DNA of 64,000 nucleotides, from NCBI GenBank assembly GCA_039192515.1, contig JBCCXA010000005.1:1-64000 (forward strand), given 5' to 3'. Each line of letters opens with the position of its first letter. The first letter of the stretch is position 1. The notes below the pieces were generated by a model that worked only from the letters and a program-made list of their open reading frames with translations, made no database searches and had not been told where the DNA came from. The position numbers and the translations under genes were made by a program. Positions 43,818-52,263 of the stretch are shown here, piece by piece. This DNA is from Verrucomicrobiota bacterium. GTDB taxonomy: Bacteria; Verrucomicrobiota; Verrucomicrobiia; Methylacidiphilales; JBCCWR01.

Positions 43818-44873
43818 ATGCCTTTTATTAATGATGTGCTAGAAAACAATCGAGAGCAACTTGAAGAGAATAATATCAAAAGAGCGGGGCAGCGCGTGTC
43901 CCGCTTTCGCTTTGAGCCAAGCGAAGTGATTGAACTTCTCTCTAGTCGTATAGTGGGGCAACAAGAGATGATCACTGCTGTTGGCGACATGCTGCATATG
44001 ACCAAAGCAGATTTCAACTCACAAGACCGCCCCCTTGCTGTTTTCTTCTTTTTAGGATCCACAGGCGTGGGCAAAACAGAAACTGTTAGAATACTTTCTG
44101 AAAAAATTTTGGGGAGCAAGGATCAGATCTGTCGGATTGATATGAACACATTGGTCCAAGAACACTATGCTGCCGCTATTACTGGCGCGCCTCCTGGTTA
44201 TGTAGGAAGCAAGGAAAATAACACGTTGTTGGATAGCGAAAAAATAGAAGGCTCATTCAGCCGCCCTGGCATTGTACTGTTTGATGAGATTGAGAAAGCT
44301 AGCAAAGAAGTTATACGCACCCTTTTAAATATTCTAGATACGGGCCAATTAAATCTATCTGGGGGCACGAAAAATATAAATTTTCGAAACGCCATGATCT
44401 TCATGACAAGTAATCTTGGCGCGCAAGCTCTTATGAAATATCGAAGGAAATTCGAGTCCGGTTGGCGATCCTGGTGTAGAATGAACCCAAGCAAGAGCCA
44501 GGAAAAAGGGATATTACAAGAGGCACTACAGCGAAAATTTGACCCTGAGTTTCTCAATCGGATCGACCGAACTGTTTTTTTCGAACGTCTGGATTCGCGC
44601 TGGCTAGACCAACTATTGACTTTAGAACTATTAAAGCTAAACAAACGCCTTTCAAAATGCAGAGCATCCATAGAATTAACAAAGAGCGCTAAAACTTTTT
44701 TGCTTACGCAATACGATAAAGAATATGGGGCACGTCACTTAATACGAATGCTTCGGAGTCAACTTGAGCCTAACATAGCAAAGGCATTGAATAGTCATCC
44801 GGATAAAACAGCATTCCTTGCACGACTCCAAGGGACAAATTTAGAAGTGATCCCAACTTCCGCCACAAAATAG
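43818..44873 (+). CDS. Stand-alone Clp/HSP100 D2-type AAA+ ATPase
   Basis: A 351-residue ATPase that matches only the second ATPase domain of ClpA/ClpB. SRIVGQQEMITAV starts the domain. Walker A is G80-S-T-G-V-G-K-T87, pore-loop-like PPGYVG occurs in ITGAPPGYVGSKE, Walker B is GIVLFDEIEKA, sensor 1 lies in NAMIFMTSNLGAQ, and sensor 2 is YGARHLIRML. The N-domain and first ATPase ring are absent, and the length rules out a simple truncation at an edge. It could be a specialised unfoldase. ClpP-binding loop not recognised. Confidence 0.85.
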   Translation: MPFINDVLENNREQLEENNIKRAGQRVSRFRFEPSEVIELLSSRIVGQQEMITAVGDMLHMTKADFNSQDRPLAVFFFLGSTGVGKTETVRILSEKILGSKDQICRIDMNTLVQEHYAAAITGAPPGYVGSKENNTLLDSEKIEGSFSRPGIVLFDEIEKASKEVIRTLLNILDTGQLNLSGGTKNINFRNAMIFMTSNLGAQALMKYRRKFESGWRSWCRMNPSKSQEKGILQEALQRKFDPEFLNRIDRTVFFERLDSRWLDQLLTLELLKLNKRLSKCRASIELTKSAKTFLLTQYDKEYGARHLIRMLRSQLEPNIAKALNSHPDKTAFLARLQGTNLEVIPTSATK

Positions 44874-44954
44874 AACAATTTAGGCGCTATGCGACTCTCC
44901 TTATACAATCTAGTCTTTACAAAAACATAGATCCGTGTCATCTAGAAAACATCC

Positions 44955-45680
44955 ATGAATTTTGAAGAGCTAGAGAAGAAACTCTGCTACACCTTCGAAG
45001 ATAAGGATCTATTAGATCAGGCCTTGACTCATCCCTCAAAAGGATACGAGCTAAAGCGTAAAGTTCCTGACAATCAACGTTTAGAATTCTTAGGCGATGC
45101 AGTACTCCAACTTGCATTGACGGTACTTTTGTACCAAGAGCTTCCGGAAAAACCTGAAGGGGAGTTAACTCAGCTTCGGGCCCGCTTGGTGAACCGTGAT
45201 TGCCTAGCCACAGTCGCTACAGGCTTTGATCTAGGAAACCATTTACAACTCGGTAAAGGAGAAGAACTTAATAAAGGAAGAACCAAAGTTTCTAATCTAG
45301 CTGATGCACTTGAGGCTATCATTGGAGCAATCTATCTCGACCAAGGCTTTGATCAAGCTTCTCTATGGATTTACCGCCACTTCAATCACCTCATCCGTAC
45401 TCAAGAGGATAGCGAATCATATTTTAACCCTAAAGGGGCCTTGCAGGAACACTTACAAAGCCAAGGCAAGGGAACTCCTGTTTACGAGACTCTCGAGGAA
45501 ACTGGCCCCGACCACAGTAAGAGCTATAAAGTTGCCGTCAAGATTGGCCAAGTTCTATTAGGAATAGGCGAAGGCTCAAGCAAAAAGAATGCTGAAGCTG
45601 AAGCAGCCCATCATGCTCTGCTAAAATTTAATAGCGACACATCCACTTCACAGAAAAAAGAAAGTGACAGCATTTGCTGA
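44955..45680 (+). CDS. rnc: Ribonuclease III
   Basis: A 241-residue double-stranded RNA endonuclease that processes rRNA and other transcripts. The signature NQRLEFLGDAVLQLALT carries the catalytic acidic residues E44 and D48, and ADALEAIIGAIYLDQGF has the second acidic pair. The C-terminal dsRNA-binding domain runs from FNPKGALQEHLQSQGKGTPVYE to KKNAEAEAAHHAL. Length is typical. It is followed 18 bp later by yajQ. Confidence 0.95.
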   Translation: MNFEELEKKLCYTFEDKDLLDQALTHPSKGYELKRKVPDNQRLEFLGDAVLQLALTVLLYQELPEKPEGELTQLRARLVNRDCLATVATGFDLGNHLQLGKGEELNKGRTKVSNLADALEAIIGAIYLDQGFDQASLWIYRHFNHLIRTQEDSESYFNPKGALQEHLQSQGKGTPVYETLEETGPDHSKSYKVAVKIGQVLLGIGEGSSKKNAEAEAAHHALLKFNSDTSTSQKKESDSIC

Positions 45681-45698
45681 AAATCCCCATAATAAGTT

Positions 45699-46187
45699 AT
45701 GCCATCATTTGACGTCGTTTCTGAAGTAGACATGACTGAAGTCAAAAATTCTGTCATGCAAGCCCGCAAAGAGCTTCAAAGCCGCTATGATTTTAAAGGA
45801 CTAGAATGGGGAATCGAAGAAGAAAACAAAACAGTGATTGTCTCCTCAAGTGAAGAGTTCAAGGTCGATGCTATTCGCGAGATCCTTTTCAACAAGTTTT
45901 CTAAGCGCGGCATTAGCCTCAAAAATATAGAAGTCGGCAAAACAGAGAGGTCTTCTATGGGAAGGGGTCGGCAAGTGCTTACTATGAAGCAAGGACTCGA
46001 ATCACTAGTTGCTAAACAACTTTGTAAAGAGGTACGAGGAACCGGTCTTAAGGTGCAAGCGCAGCAGGAGGGCGGCAAAATAAGAGTGAGTGGGAAAAAC
46101 AGAGATGATTTGCAAAAAGTAATCAGCTACCTCAAAGAAAGAGATGATCTTGAAGTGGGCCTGACCTACGAAAATTTCCGCGACTAA
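45699..46187 (+). CDS. yajQ: YajQ family nucleotide-binding protein
   Basis: A 162-residue protein of the YajQ family. The start PSFDVVSEVDMTEVKNSV, then RYDFKGLEWGIEEENKTV and the end LEVGLTYENFRD are all characteristic. Members bind nucleotides, and a Xanthomonas homologue binds cyclic di-GMP; the role here is not shown. It is probably co-transcribed with rnc. Confidence 0.93.
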   Translation: MPSFDVVSEVDMTEVKNSVMQARKELQSRYDFKGLEWGIEEENKTVIVSSSEEFKVDAIREILFNKFSKRGISLKNIEVGKTERSSMGRGRQVLTMKQGLESLVAKQLCKEVRGTGLKVQAQQEGGKIRVSGKNRDDLQKVISYLKERDDLEVGLTYENFRD

Positions 46188-46303
46188 TGAAGCGGCAACC
46201 GCTAAGCAACTAACATCACACCCTATTACCTGTTATCTCCGCCTTCACCCATTGGGTAGGATAGGGGTACGTATTTTCAACCCAAATGATACATGGAGAA
46301 AAG

Positions 46304-47479
46304 CTATAAAAAGGTATCTTTGACTTCTTGTGCTATTTTCAGAGACGTATCTAGTTCTTGGTTAACAATATTCAGGTGACCCATTTTTCTTCCAGCTCTT
46401 GCTTTATCCTTGCCATATAGATGTAGTTTGAGACTAGGGGGCTTGAGTAGTTGGCTCCAATCTGGTTTGTTATCCTCAGACTTAAGCCAAGTATCACCTA
46501 AAATATTTACCATAACAACTGGACTTAGGAGTTTGGTAGAGCCGAGCGGTAAATTGCAGATAGCCCTTACGTGTTGTTCAAATTGACAAGTGAGGCAAGC
46601 ATCTAAACTATAATGGCCAGAATTATGGGGTCTAGGAGCACATTCATTGACCAGTAGCTCACCATCTACTGTAAAAAACATTTCAACAGCAATAAGGCCT
46701 ATCACGTCTAGGGTCTCCGCAATTGAAATGGCCATCTCTCTAGCTTGTTTCTGCACTTTTTCCGGCACTTGCGCAGGAACAATAGAAAGATCCAGTATGT
46801 GGTTGGTATGTTTGTTTTCAGCTACTGGAAAGGTAGAGCATTCTCCACTACGAGAGCGGGCACAAACAACTGAGAGCTCACTCTTATAGTTGACCCATTT
46901 TTCAAGCACTGCCTTAGAAATCGCATGCTCATTAAGTTCTTGCCAAAGCTTAGAGACTGCATCTATGTCCATAGTATTTTCAGGGGTCAATTTTATTTGT
47001 CCTTTACCGTCATACCCAAAGTCTGCAGTTTTTAAAACAGATGGAGTGCCTATTTCCTCTATGGCTTGGGAAAGTTCACTAGGGGAAGTAACCATCTTAA
47101 AAGGAGGTAGCGGGTAACGATTTTGGTTCAAGAAGAGTTTTTCGCGCTCTCTATTTTGACAAGTGTGAAGCACCGACCAGTGTGGAAATATTTGGTCGGT
47201 AGTAGTGTATTCTAACTCCTTCAAGACATCTCCAGGGATGTTCTCAAATTCAAAGGTAATGAGATCTATTTGCTCAGCAAATTTCTTGAGAGCTGTAATA
47301 TCACCATAATCAGCTTGGACTGTCTGGTCCGCTACGTGACTGGCAGGACAATGCGGATTCGGATCAAGCACCAGAATTTTATAGCCGAGTCGTCTTGCAG
47401 CTATCGCAGTCATGCGCCCGAGCTGACCTCCGCCAATAATGCCAATTCTGGCGGGTGGAAGGAAAATTTGTTGATTCAA
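46304..47479 (-). CDS. purK: N5-carboxyaminoimidazole ribonucleotide synthase PurK
   Basis: A 391-residue ATP-grasp enzyme of purine synthesis that carboxylates AIR using ATP and bicarbonate. IGIIGGGQLGRMTAIAARRLGYKILVLDPNPHCPASHVADQ is the typical N-terminus; FGYDGKGQ and LVNECAPRPHNSGHYSLDAC are ATP-grasp signatures. It lies 3 bp downstream of purE, which acts on its product. Confidence 0.95.
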   Translation of the reverse strand: MNQQIFLPPARIGIIGGGQLGRMTAIAARRLGYKILVLDPNPHCPASHVADQTVQADYGDITALKKFAEQIDLITFEFENIPGDVLKELEYTTTDQIFPHWSVLHTCQNREREKLFLNQNRYPLPPFKMVTSPSELSQAIEEIGTPSVLKTADFGYDGKGQIKLTPENTMDIDAVSKLWQELNEHAISKAVLEKWVNYKSELSVVCARSRSGECSTFPVAENKHTNHILDLSIVPAQVPEKVQKQAREMAISIAETLDVIGLIAVEMFFTVDGELLVNECAPRPHNSGHYSLDACLTCQFEQHVRAICNLPLGSTKLLSPVVMVNILGDTWLKSEDNKPDWSQLLKPPSLKLHLYGKDKARAGRKMGHLNIVNQELDTSLKIAQEVKDTFL

Positions 47480-47482
47480 TGC

Positions 47483-47995
47483 TTAAAGATTTTCTGAGGT
47501 TTTGAGAACTTTATCGGTCTGGTTTTTTCGGAAGCGTTTAAGTCGCTGTTTGACTTCTCTGTCTTGTAGCGCAATGATAGCAGCAGCTGCTAATCCGGCA
47601 TTAGTAGCGCCTGCTTTACCAATTGCTAAAGTTGGGACAGGAATCCCTGCTGGCATCTGAACGATTGATAAAAGCGAATCCACACCCTTGAGTGTTCTGG
47701 ATTCCACAGGAACTCCCAATACGGGTATTTCTGTCATAGCTGCTGTCATTCCCGGTAAATGAGCTGCTCCACCAGCACCCGCGATAATGCACTGTAGCCC
47801 CCTACTTGCAGCTTTCTTAGCGTAATCATAGAGAAGTTCGGGGGTACGGTGGGCGCTAACCACTTTTTTTTCGTAGCACACAACAAGCTTCTCAAGCGTT
47901 TGGGCACTGTATTGCATGGTTTCCCAATCTGAAATGCTACCCATAATAATGCCTACTTGAGGTTTGGAGTTCGCTTTGGTCTTTGCTTTGGTCAT
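47483..47995 (-). CDS. purE: N5-carboxyaminoimidazole ribonucleotide mutase PurE
   Basis: A 170-residue class I PurE that converts N5-CAIR to CAIR. Motifs are [56 protein letters not shown] and [19 protein letters not shown] basic C-terminal tail extends it slightly. It forms a two-gene unit with purK. Confidence 0.95.
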   Translation of the reverse strand: MTKAKTKANSKPQVGIIMGSISDWETMQYSAQTLEKLVVCYEKKVVSAHRTPELLYDYAKKAASRGLQCIIAGAGGAAHLPGMTAAMTEIPVLGVPVESRTLKGVDSLLSIVQMPAGIPVPTLAIGKAGATNAGLAAAAIIALQDREVKQRLKRFRKNQTDKVLKTSENL

Positions 47996-48001
47996 GGAGC
48001 T

Positions 48002-49438
48002 CTAACCAGTATCTTCATCTATGCTTTGACAGGCTTGCATAAGGTTGCCCATAGAGTCTCCGTGGATCGTTTTCATAGGACTATTCTCGTCAAATTTAAA
48101 ATTGAAGCTGCCGTTGCGTTGGTTCACTATGCGTTTGAGCCCATTAACACCAGTATGTCTATCTGCCGTTTCTGCATGGATTATGACCCCTTCATCGAAA
48201 TAGATATGATGATTTTTTTCATCTGGATCGGTAATAATCAAGTGCCCCGTCTTGGTTCCTTGAACAAGTATTTGACATAGATCAATAATACTAAATTCCG
48301 ATAGGTCTCCGTTTAACAAATGATTACTGTTTTCAGGAGTTTCCGTGTCTGGTGAATGAACCCTATCTTCGATTTTCTCTGCTACATCTATAATAGACTC
48401 CAGTTTTTTCATCATGGAGTCAATGTGGTGTTCTTTATCGATGAGGTTGGAGGCAACAGATCGAGCGAGCCCAATGGCTTTTTCATCCTCAAGTTTTAGC
48501 TGGATGGCTTGGGTGATTTTTCCTGCTGACTTTTCCTCAGACTCGTCAAATACCTGATGAAGAGCTTCAGCGGGTTCCATTTCCCCTTGACCAATCTGAA
48601 CAATACTCAAAATAACGAGTCCTGTTTCCTGTGCAAGCTCCGTGCAGATCTCTACAGAGAATGTAGGACCCGCTTCGGGGATCATATTCAATTGGCGGAA
48701 GACAGGTTGTGATACTTTTTGTTCGCGCCAATTAGCACTGAGTTCATTATACAGAATGTCAAAATCAGTTTCAAAAATTTGGTTAAAGGAGTATCCTGCT
48801 TGAAGATTGCGTATTTTACTCTGATGGATATGTGCAAATCGAGGATTTACATTGATGAGCCGACCATTCTGATCAAATGAAGCTACCGGCAAAGGCAGAT
48901 GGTCAAATAGTATTTGGAATTGTTGGTCGACTTGTACCTGCCTAAAGCTATCGCGGAAGAGTTCTTTATTCCTTTTGACTAGTGCTGCCTGCTGAGCTTC
49001 CATGGCAGTTAGGCGGTGCATGAGGTCCTCGATATGGTCGACAATAAGATCTCTTACGGAAATAAGACCAACAAAAATGTTATCATCTCGCACAACGATA
49101 TCCGTGAGAAAAGATTCCTCATGCCCTTTCTCAGTAACCAGGGCAGTGACAACATCACCAATAGGCCTATTGATTTCTACCACAACAGGGTCATCAATCA
49201 TGAGATCTTGAATAGGTGTATCAAGAATAGCTGGGTCGAGGCCTCTACTGACTAATATTTCGTTTAGATGGAAGCGACTGATGACGCCAAATTTCCCAGG
49301 CTCGATTACGACACCCAAGCAGGAAACTGACGGTTGTGTTTGGAACCAGATCTTAACTTCACGCATCGGCAGCCGGCCCTCGACATAATTGGTAGTGTAT
49401 ACGAGATCTTGAGCAAAATTAATCTTAGTAGACGACAC
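48002..49438 (-). CDS. CBS-PAS-DUF4388 signalling protein
   Basis: A 478-residue cytoplasmic sensor with three parts. Residues about 20-150 are paired CBS-like motifs (TPIQDLMIDDPVVVEINRPIGDVV, VGLISVRDLIVDHIEDL), which often bind adenine nucleotides. A helix leads to a PAS-like domain at about 185-290 (FDHLPLPVASFDQNGRLINVNPRF). The C-terminus (about 375-475) is a DUF4388/PatA-type domain (GDLSEFSIIDLCQILVQGTKTGHL, HIYFDEGVIIHAETADRHTG). It has no kinase or DNA-binding domain, so it probably relays signals by protein contact. Downstream of it on the minus strand is purE, 6 bp away. Confidence 0.75.
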   Translation of the reverse strand: MSSTKINFAQDLVYTTNYVEGRLPMREVKIWFQTQPSVSCLGVVIEPGKFGVISRFHLNEILVSRGLDPAILDTPIQDLMIDDPVVVEINRPIGDVVTALVTEKGHEESFLTDIVVRDDNIFVGLISVRDLIVDHIEDLMHRLTAMEAQQAALVKRNKELFRDSFRQVQVDQQFQILFDHLPLPVASFDQNGRLINVNPRFAHIHQSKIRNLQAGYSFNQIFETDFDILYNELSANWREQKVSQPVFRQLNMIPEAGPTFSVEICTELAQETGLVILSIVQIGQGEMEPAEALHQVFDESEEKSAGKITQAIQLKLEDEKAIGLARSVASNLIDKEHHIDSMMKKLESIIDVAEKIEDRVHSPDTETPENSNHLLNGDLSEFSIIDLCQILVQGTKTGHLIITDPDEKNHHIYFDEGVIIHAETADRHTGVNGLKRIVNQRNGSFNFKFDENSPMKTIHGDSMGNLMQACQSIDEDTG

Positions 49439-49568
49439 GGCTATTAATTAAGGAGGATTACACCCAAGTGGCAAGTTTTCACTCGTTTTTTATAAAACAG
49501 TTCTAGAATTAACAAAAGCCAAAAAGCTTGTTATATTACGTCTTATTTCAAAAATCTTCTGGAGATCC

Positions 49569-49599
49569 AAGGAAAGATAGCTAGAGTTCTGCTTTCCTT
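49569..49599 (+). promoter_or_regulatory. Perfect inverted repeat at the DAHP synthase start
   Basis: AAGGAAAG (49569-49576) and CTTTCCTT (49592-49599) form a perfect 8-bp stem around a 15-base loop, and the ATG begins at the next base, 49600. The only good Shine-Dalgarno-like sequence, AAGGA, lies in the 5' arm and would be paired. This arrangement could control translation start. Confidence 0.45.
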
Positions 49600-50655
49600 A
49601 TGAAAGAGATACGGAATCTTCATGTTAAGAACTGTGAGCGCCTTATATCACCCAAGGCATTGCGCCATGAAATCCAGCTGTCTGAAGCAGTGGTTGATTC
49701 AGTACTAGGCGGAAGAGAAGCCGTCCGGAAGATTCTAATGAAACAGGATAAACGTTTCTTAGTTGTCGTGGGACCTTGCTCTATTCATGATCCTATCGGG
49801 GCATTGGAGTATGCGGAGAGGCTTAATCAAGTAAGGAAAGATCTAGAAGACCGCTTATTCATTATGATGCGTGTCTATTTCGAGAAACCTCGAACGACTA
49901 TTGGCTGGAAAGGGCTTATAAATGATCCACATTTAGATGGAACAAATGATATTCAAGAAGGTCTGAAACTAGGTAGAAAGCTTCTTTTGCAAATCACGCA
50001 AATGGGGCTTCCTGCGGCCACTGAATTTCTTGATCCCATTGTGCCACAGTATACTTCTGATTTGGTGAGTTGGGCGGCAATAGGTGCACGCACTACCGAG
50101 TCACAGACTCATCGACAAATGGCTAGTGGTTTATCTATGCCTGTTGGTTTTAAAAATAGCACGGATGGAAGTTTACAGGTGGCGATTGATGCCATGGGAG
50201 CTGCTATGCATCCGCACTCTTTTATCGGAATAGATGAGGACGGTGCAAATTGTATTTTTCATACAACAGGTAATAGTTGGGGCCATATCATTTTAAGAGG
50301 CGGTGCTAAGCGCACTAACTATGATACCGAGAGTATAGCTGAATCTATGGGGCGTCTGGATTCATCCAGACTTAACCCTGTATTGATGGTAGACTGCAGT
50401 CATGCCAATTCAGGCAAAGAGCCAGCACGTCAAGAGTTGGTCTGGAACAGTATTTTGGATCAGAGAATCGCTGGTAATGATGGAATTATAGGTGCTATGG
50501 TAGAGAGCAATCTTTTTGAGGGTAAGCAGTTTATTGGGGACGGTAAAAACCTATGTTATGGGGTTTCTATAACAGATCCTTGTCTATCTTGGGCGAGCAC
50601 GGAAAAATTGCTGCTTAGTGGCTATGAGAAATTGGCTGCAAATGGTACAAAGTAA
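49600..50655 (+). CDS. aroF: 3-deoxy-7-phosphoheptulonate synthase (DAHP synthase, class I)
   Basis: A 351-residue enzyme that joins PEP and erythrose-4-phosphate in the first step of aromatic amino acid synthesis. The family core is FLVVVGPCSIHDPIGALEYAERL, MMRVYFEKPRTTIGWKGLINDPHLDGT, GARTTESQTHRQMASGLSMPVGFKNSTDG and MVDCSHANSGK. It is of the AroF/G/H class; which amino acid inhibits it cannot be read from sequence. The N-terminal extension (KEIRNLHVKNCERLISP) matches the feedback-regulated type. See the hairpin directly before its start. Confidence 0.95.
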   Translation: MKEIRNLHVKNCERLISPKALRHEIQLSEAVVDSVLGGREAVRKILMKQDKRFLVVVGPCSIHDPIGALEYAERLNQVRKDLEDRLFIMMRVYFEKPRTTIGWKGLINDPHLDGTNDIQEGLKLGRKLLLQITQMGLPAATEFLDPIVPQYTSDLVSWAAIGARTTESQTHRQMASGLSMPVGFKNSTDGSLQVAIDAMGAAMHPHSFIGIDEDGANCIFHTTGNSWGHIILRGGAKRTNYDTESIAESMGRLDSSRLNPVLMVDCSHANSGKEPARQELVWNSILDQRIAGNDGIIGAMVESNLFEGKQFIGDGKNLCYGVSITDPCLSWASTEKLLLSGYEKLAANGTK

Positions 50656-50767
50656 GTATCCTGAGGATATTCGATCTATCCTTTTCTATACTAGACTAAT
50701 TTTTGTAATAGGTTAAAGTATGAAGCGTAGGAGAGAAGATCGCAGTTGACAATTTTTGTAGTAGGAT

Positions 50768-51265
50768 ATGGCTATTCAAAGACCTTCAAGGAGAACTATT
50801 TTATCAAGCCTCATATCACTTAATTTTTTGGAAAGTGAATATGCACTACTAAGACCTAGGCAATATGAAGCTAAAAAGAAACTTCAAAAGGAAATAGACC
50901 GGGATAGAAAAAAGCTTCCTCACCCTATTTTAGGTCATCATGACCGTATTAGAGTCAAAGGGAGATCCAGTACGAGTCCTGTTATTAATTGGGTTTGTCG
51001 TGGTTGTTTCATAGCGGTCCCAGTAGGTTTAAGATCTGCTTTGGCTCAAAAAGAGGACATTTTAATCTGCGAAAATTGTGGATCCTATATTTATATAGGT
51101 GATGAGACTGAAGATCTCTTAGGTAAAAAGAAGTTCAAAGAGCTCTTTCCAGAGGATGAAACTGAGTCTAAAAAAGGGTCTTTGGCCAAGAAAGCACCAG
51201 CTAAAAAAACAGCCACTAAAAAGGTCGCAGTCAAGAAGAGAACTGCCAAAAAGACGACTAAGTAG
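50768..51265 (+). CDS. Zinc-ribbon protein with histone-H1-like lysine tail
   Basis: A 165-residue protein. A C4 zinc ribbon spans about residues 78-110: C-R-G-C in NWVCRGCFIAVPVGLRSAL and C-E-N-C-G in ILICENCGSYIY. It is like the C-terminal domain of zf-RING_7 proteins, but without their long coiled coil. The last ~30 residues are almost entirely Lys, Ala and Thr (KKAPAKKTATKKVAVKKRTA), resembling bacterial histone-H1-like tails that bind nucleic acid. AGGAT precedes the ATG. It stands alone between the DAHP synthase gene and convergent tilS. Confidence 0.65.
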   Translation: MAIQRPSRRTILSSLISLNFLESEYALLRPRQYEAKKKLQKEIDRDRKKLPHPILGHHDRIRVKGRSSTSPVINWVCRGCFIAVPVGLRSALAQKEDILICENCGSYIYIGDETEDLLGKKKFKELFPEDETESKKGSLAKKAPAKKTATKKVAVKKRTAKKTTK

Positions 51266-51292
51266 TTGCCTACAAAAATTAGTCCTACACAT

Positions 51293-52210
51293 TCACTCTA
51301 TAAAGAGGTATCCAGCTCTTCTTCTACAATACCTACTTTTGCTTAAATTTACTTTTGAAGGCTTTTGGTGCGTCATGAGTAGTCTTACAGCCTCAATTTG
51401 GTCGTAAGATGGAGCCCTGATGTTTTGAGAATGTAGCCAGCTTCTAATGTAACGCTTCTGATACGCAGGGTGTTTATGTTTGATATCTTTGATAAATACT
51501 TTGGTGGGCAACTCGTTGGGAATTAATTTTTGCCAGTAATCATTTTCATCAGAGATAAGTTTTGCAGTTCTTAAGATTAGAGGTGCACTCTCTCTGCCAC
51601 TCATTTGGCTCATCATGGGCAACAATTGGTGTCGTATACGGTTGCGAAAAAAATCCAGTGATTTGTTTGTTTTATCCTCTTTCCAAGCGACTTTTTGATC
51701 TCTGGCAATTACCTCGAGTTCCTTCCTGCTAAATTCCAACAAAGGACGAATAATTTTTACACCACCTCTAAAACGCTCTTTTATTAGGCCTGCAAGACCG
51801 TCGGGACCGGCTCCTCTACAAAGTTGCAAAAGGAACGTCTCTACTAAATCGTCAGCATGGTGGGCAGTCCAAATAGAGTGTAAATTGTGCCTTCGAGCCT
51901 CTTTAAGTAAGAATTCCCAGCGTTCATTACGGGCCTGGCCTTCACTGGTAACTCCTTTGGTCTTTGCTTTGCCAATGGAATAGGGCATCTGAGTCTTTTC
52001 ACAATGGACTTCGATCCAGGTCACAACCTCATCGCTTTCCTCTTTCCTCCATTTGTGATTAAAATGTAGTAGATGTATAGGAACCTTTGATTCGTTAAGA
52101 ATATGCAGAAGTAACATAGAGTCCATACCTCCTGAGCATGCCAATCCTATAGATCGTCCGTCATGAGGCTTGCAAGAGTGAATTTCTTGTATTACGCGGT
52201 TTAAGATCAT
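51293..52210 (-). CDS. tilS: tRNA(Ile)-lysidine synthetase TilS
   Basis: A 305-residue enzyme that modifies C34 of tRNA-Ile(CAU) to lysidine, changing its specificity from Met to Ile codons. The PP-loop is IGLACSGGMDSMLLLHIL, and WTAHHADDLVETFLLQLCRGAGPDGLAGL is the other core signature. It has the short form, lacking most of the C-terminal domains of E. coli TilS. Confidence 0.92.
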   Translation of the reverse strand: MILNRVIQEIHSCKPHDGRSIGLACSGGMDSMLLLHILNESKVPIHLLHFNHKWRKEESDEVVTWIEVHCEKTQMPYSIGKAKTKGVTSEGQARNERWEFLLKEARRHNLHSIWTAHHADDLVETFLLQLCRGAGPDGLAGLIKERFRGGVKIIRPLLEFSRKELEVIARDQKVAWKEDKTNKSLDFFRNRIRHQLLPMMSQMSGRESAPLILRTAKLISDENDYWQKLIPNELPTKVFIKDIKHKHPAYQKRYIRSWLHSQNIRAPSYDQIEAVRLLMTHQKPSKVNLSKSRYCRRRAGYLFIE

Positions 52211-52263
52211 TTTCTTCTAAGGGGGCTTGCGAATTATAAAAATACTGTCATGGTTCTAAAACA

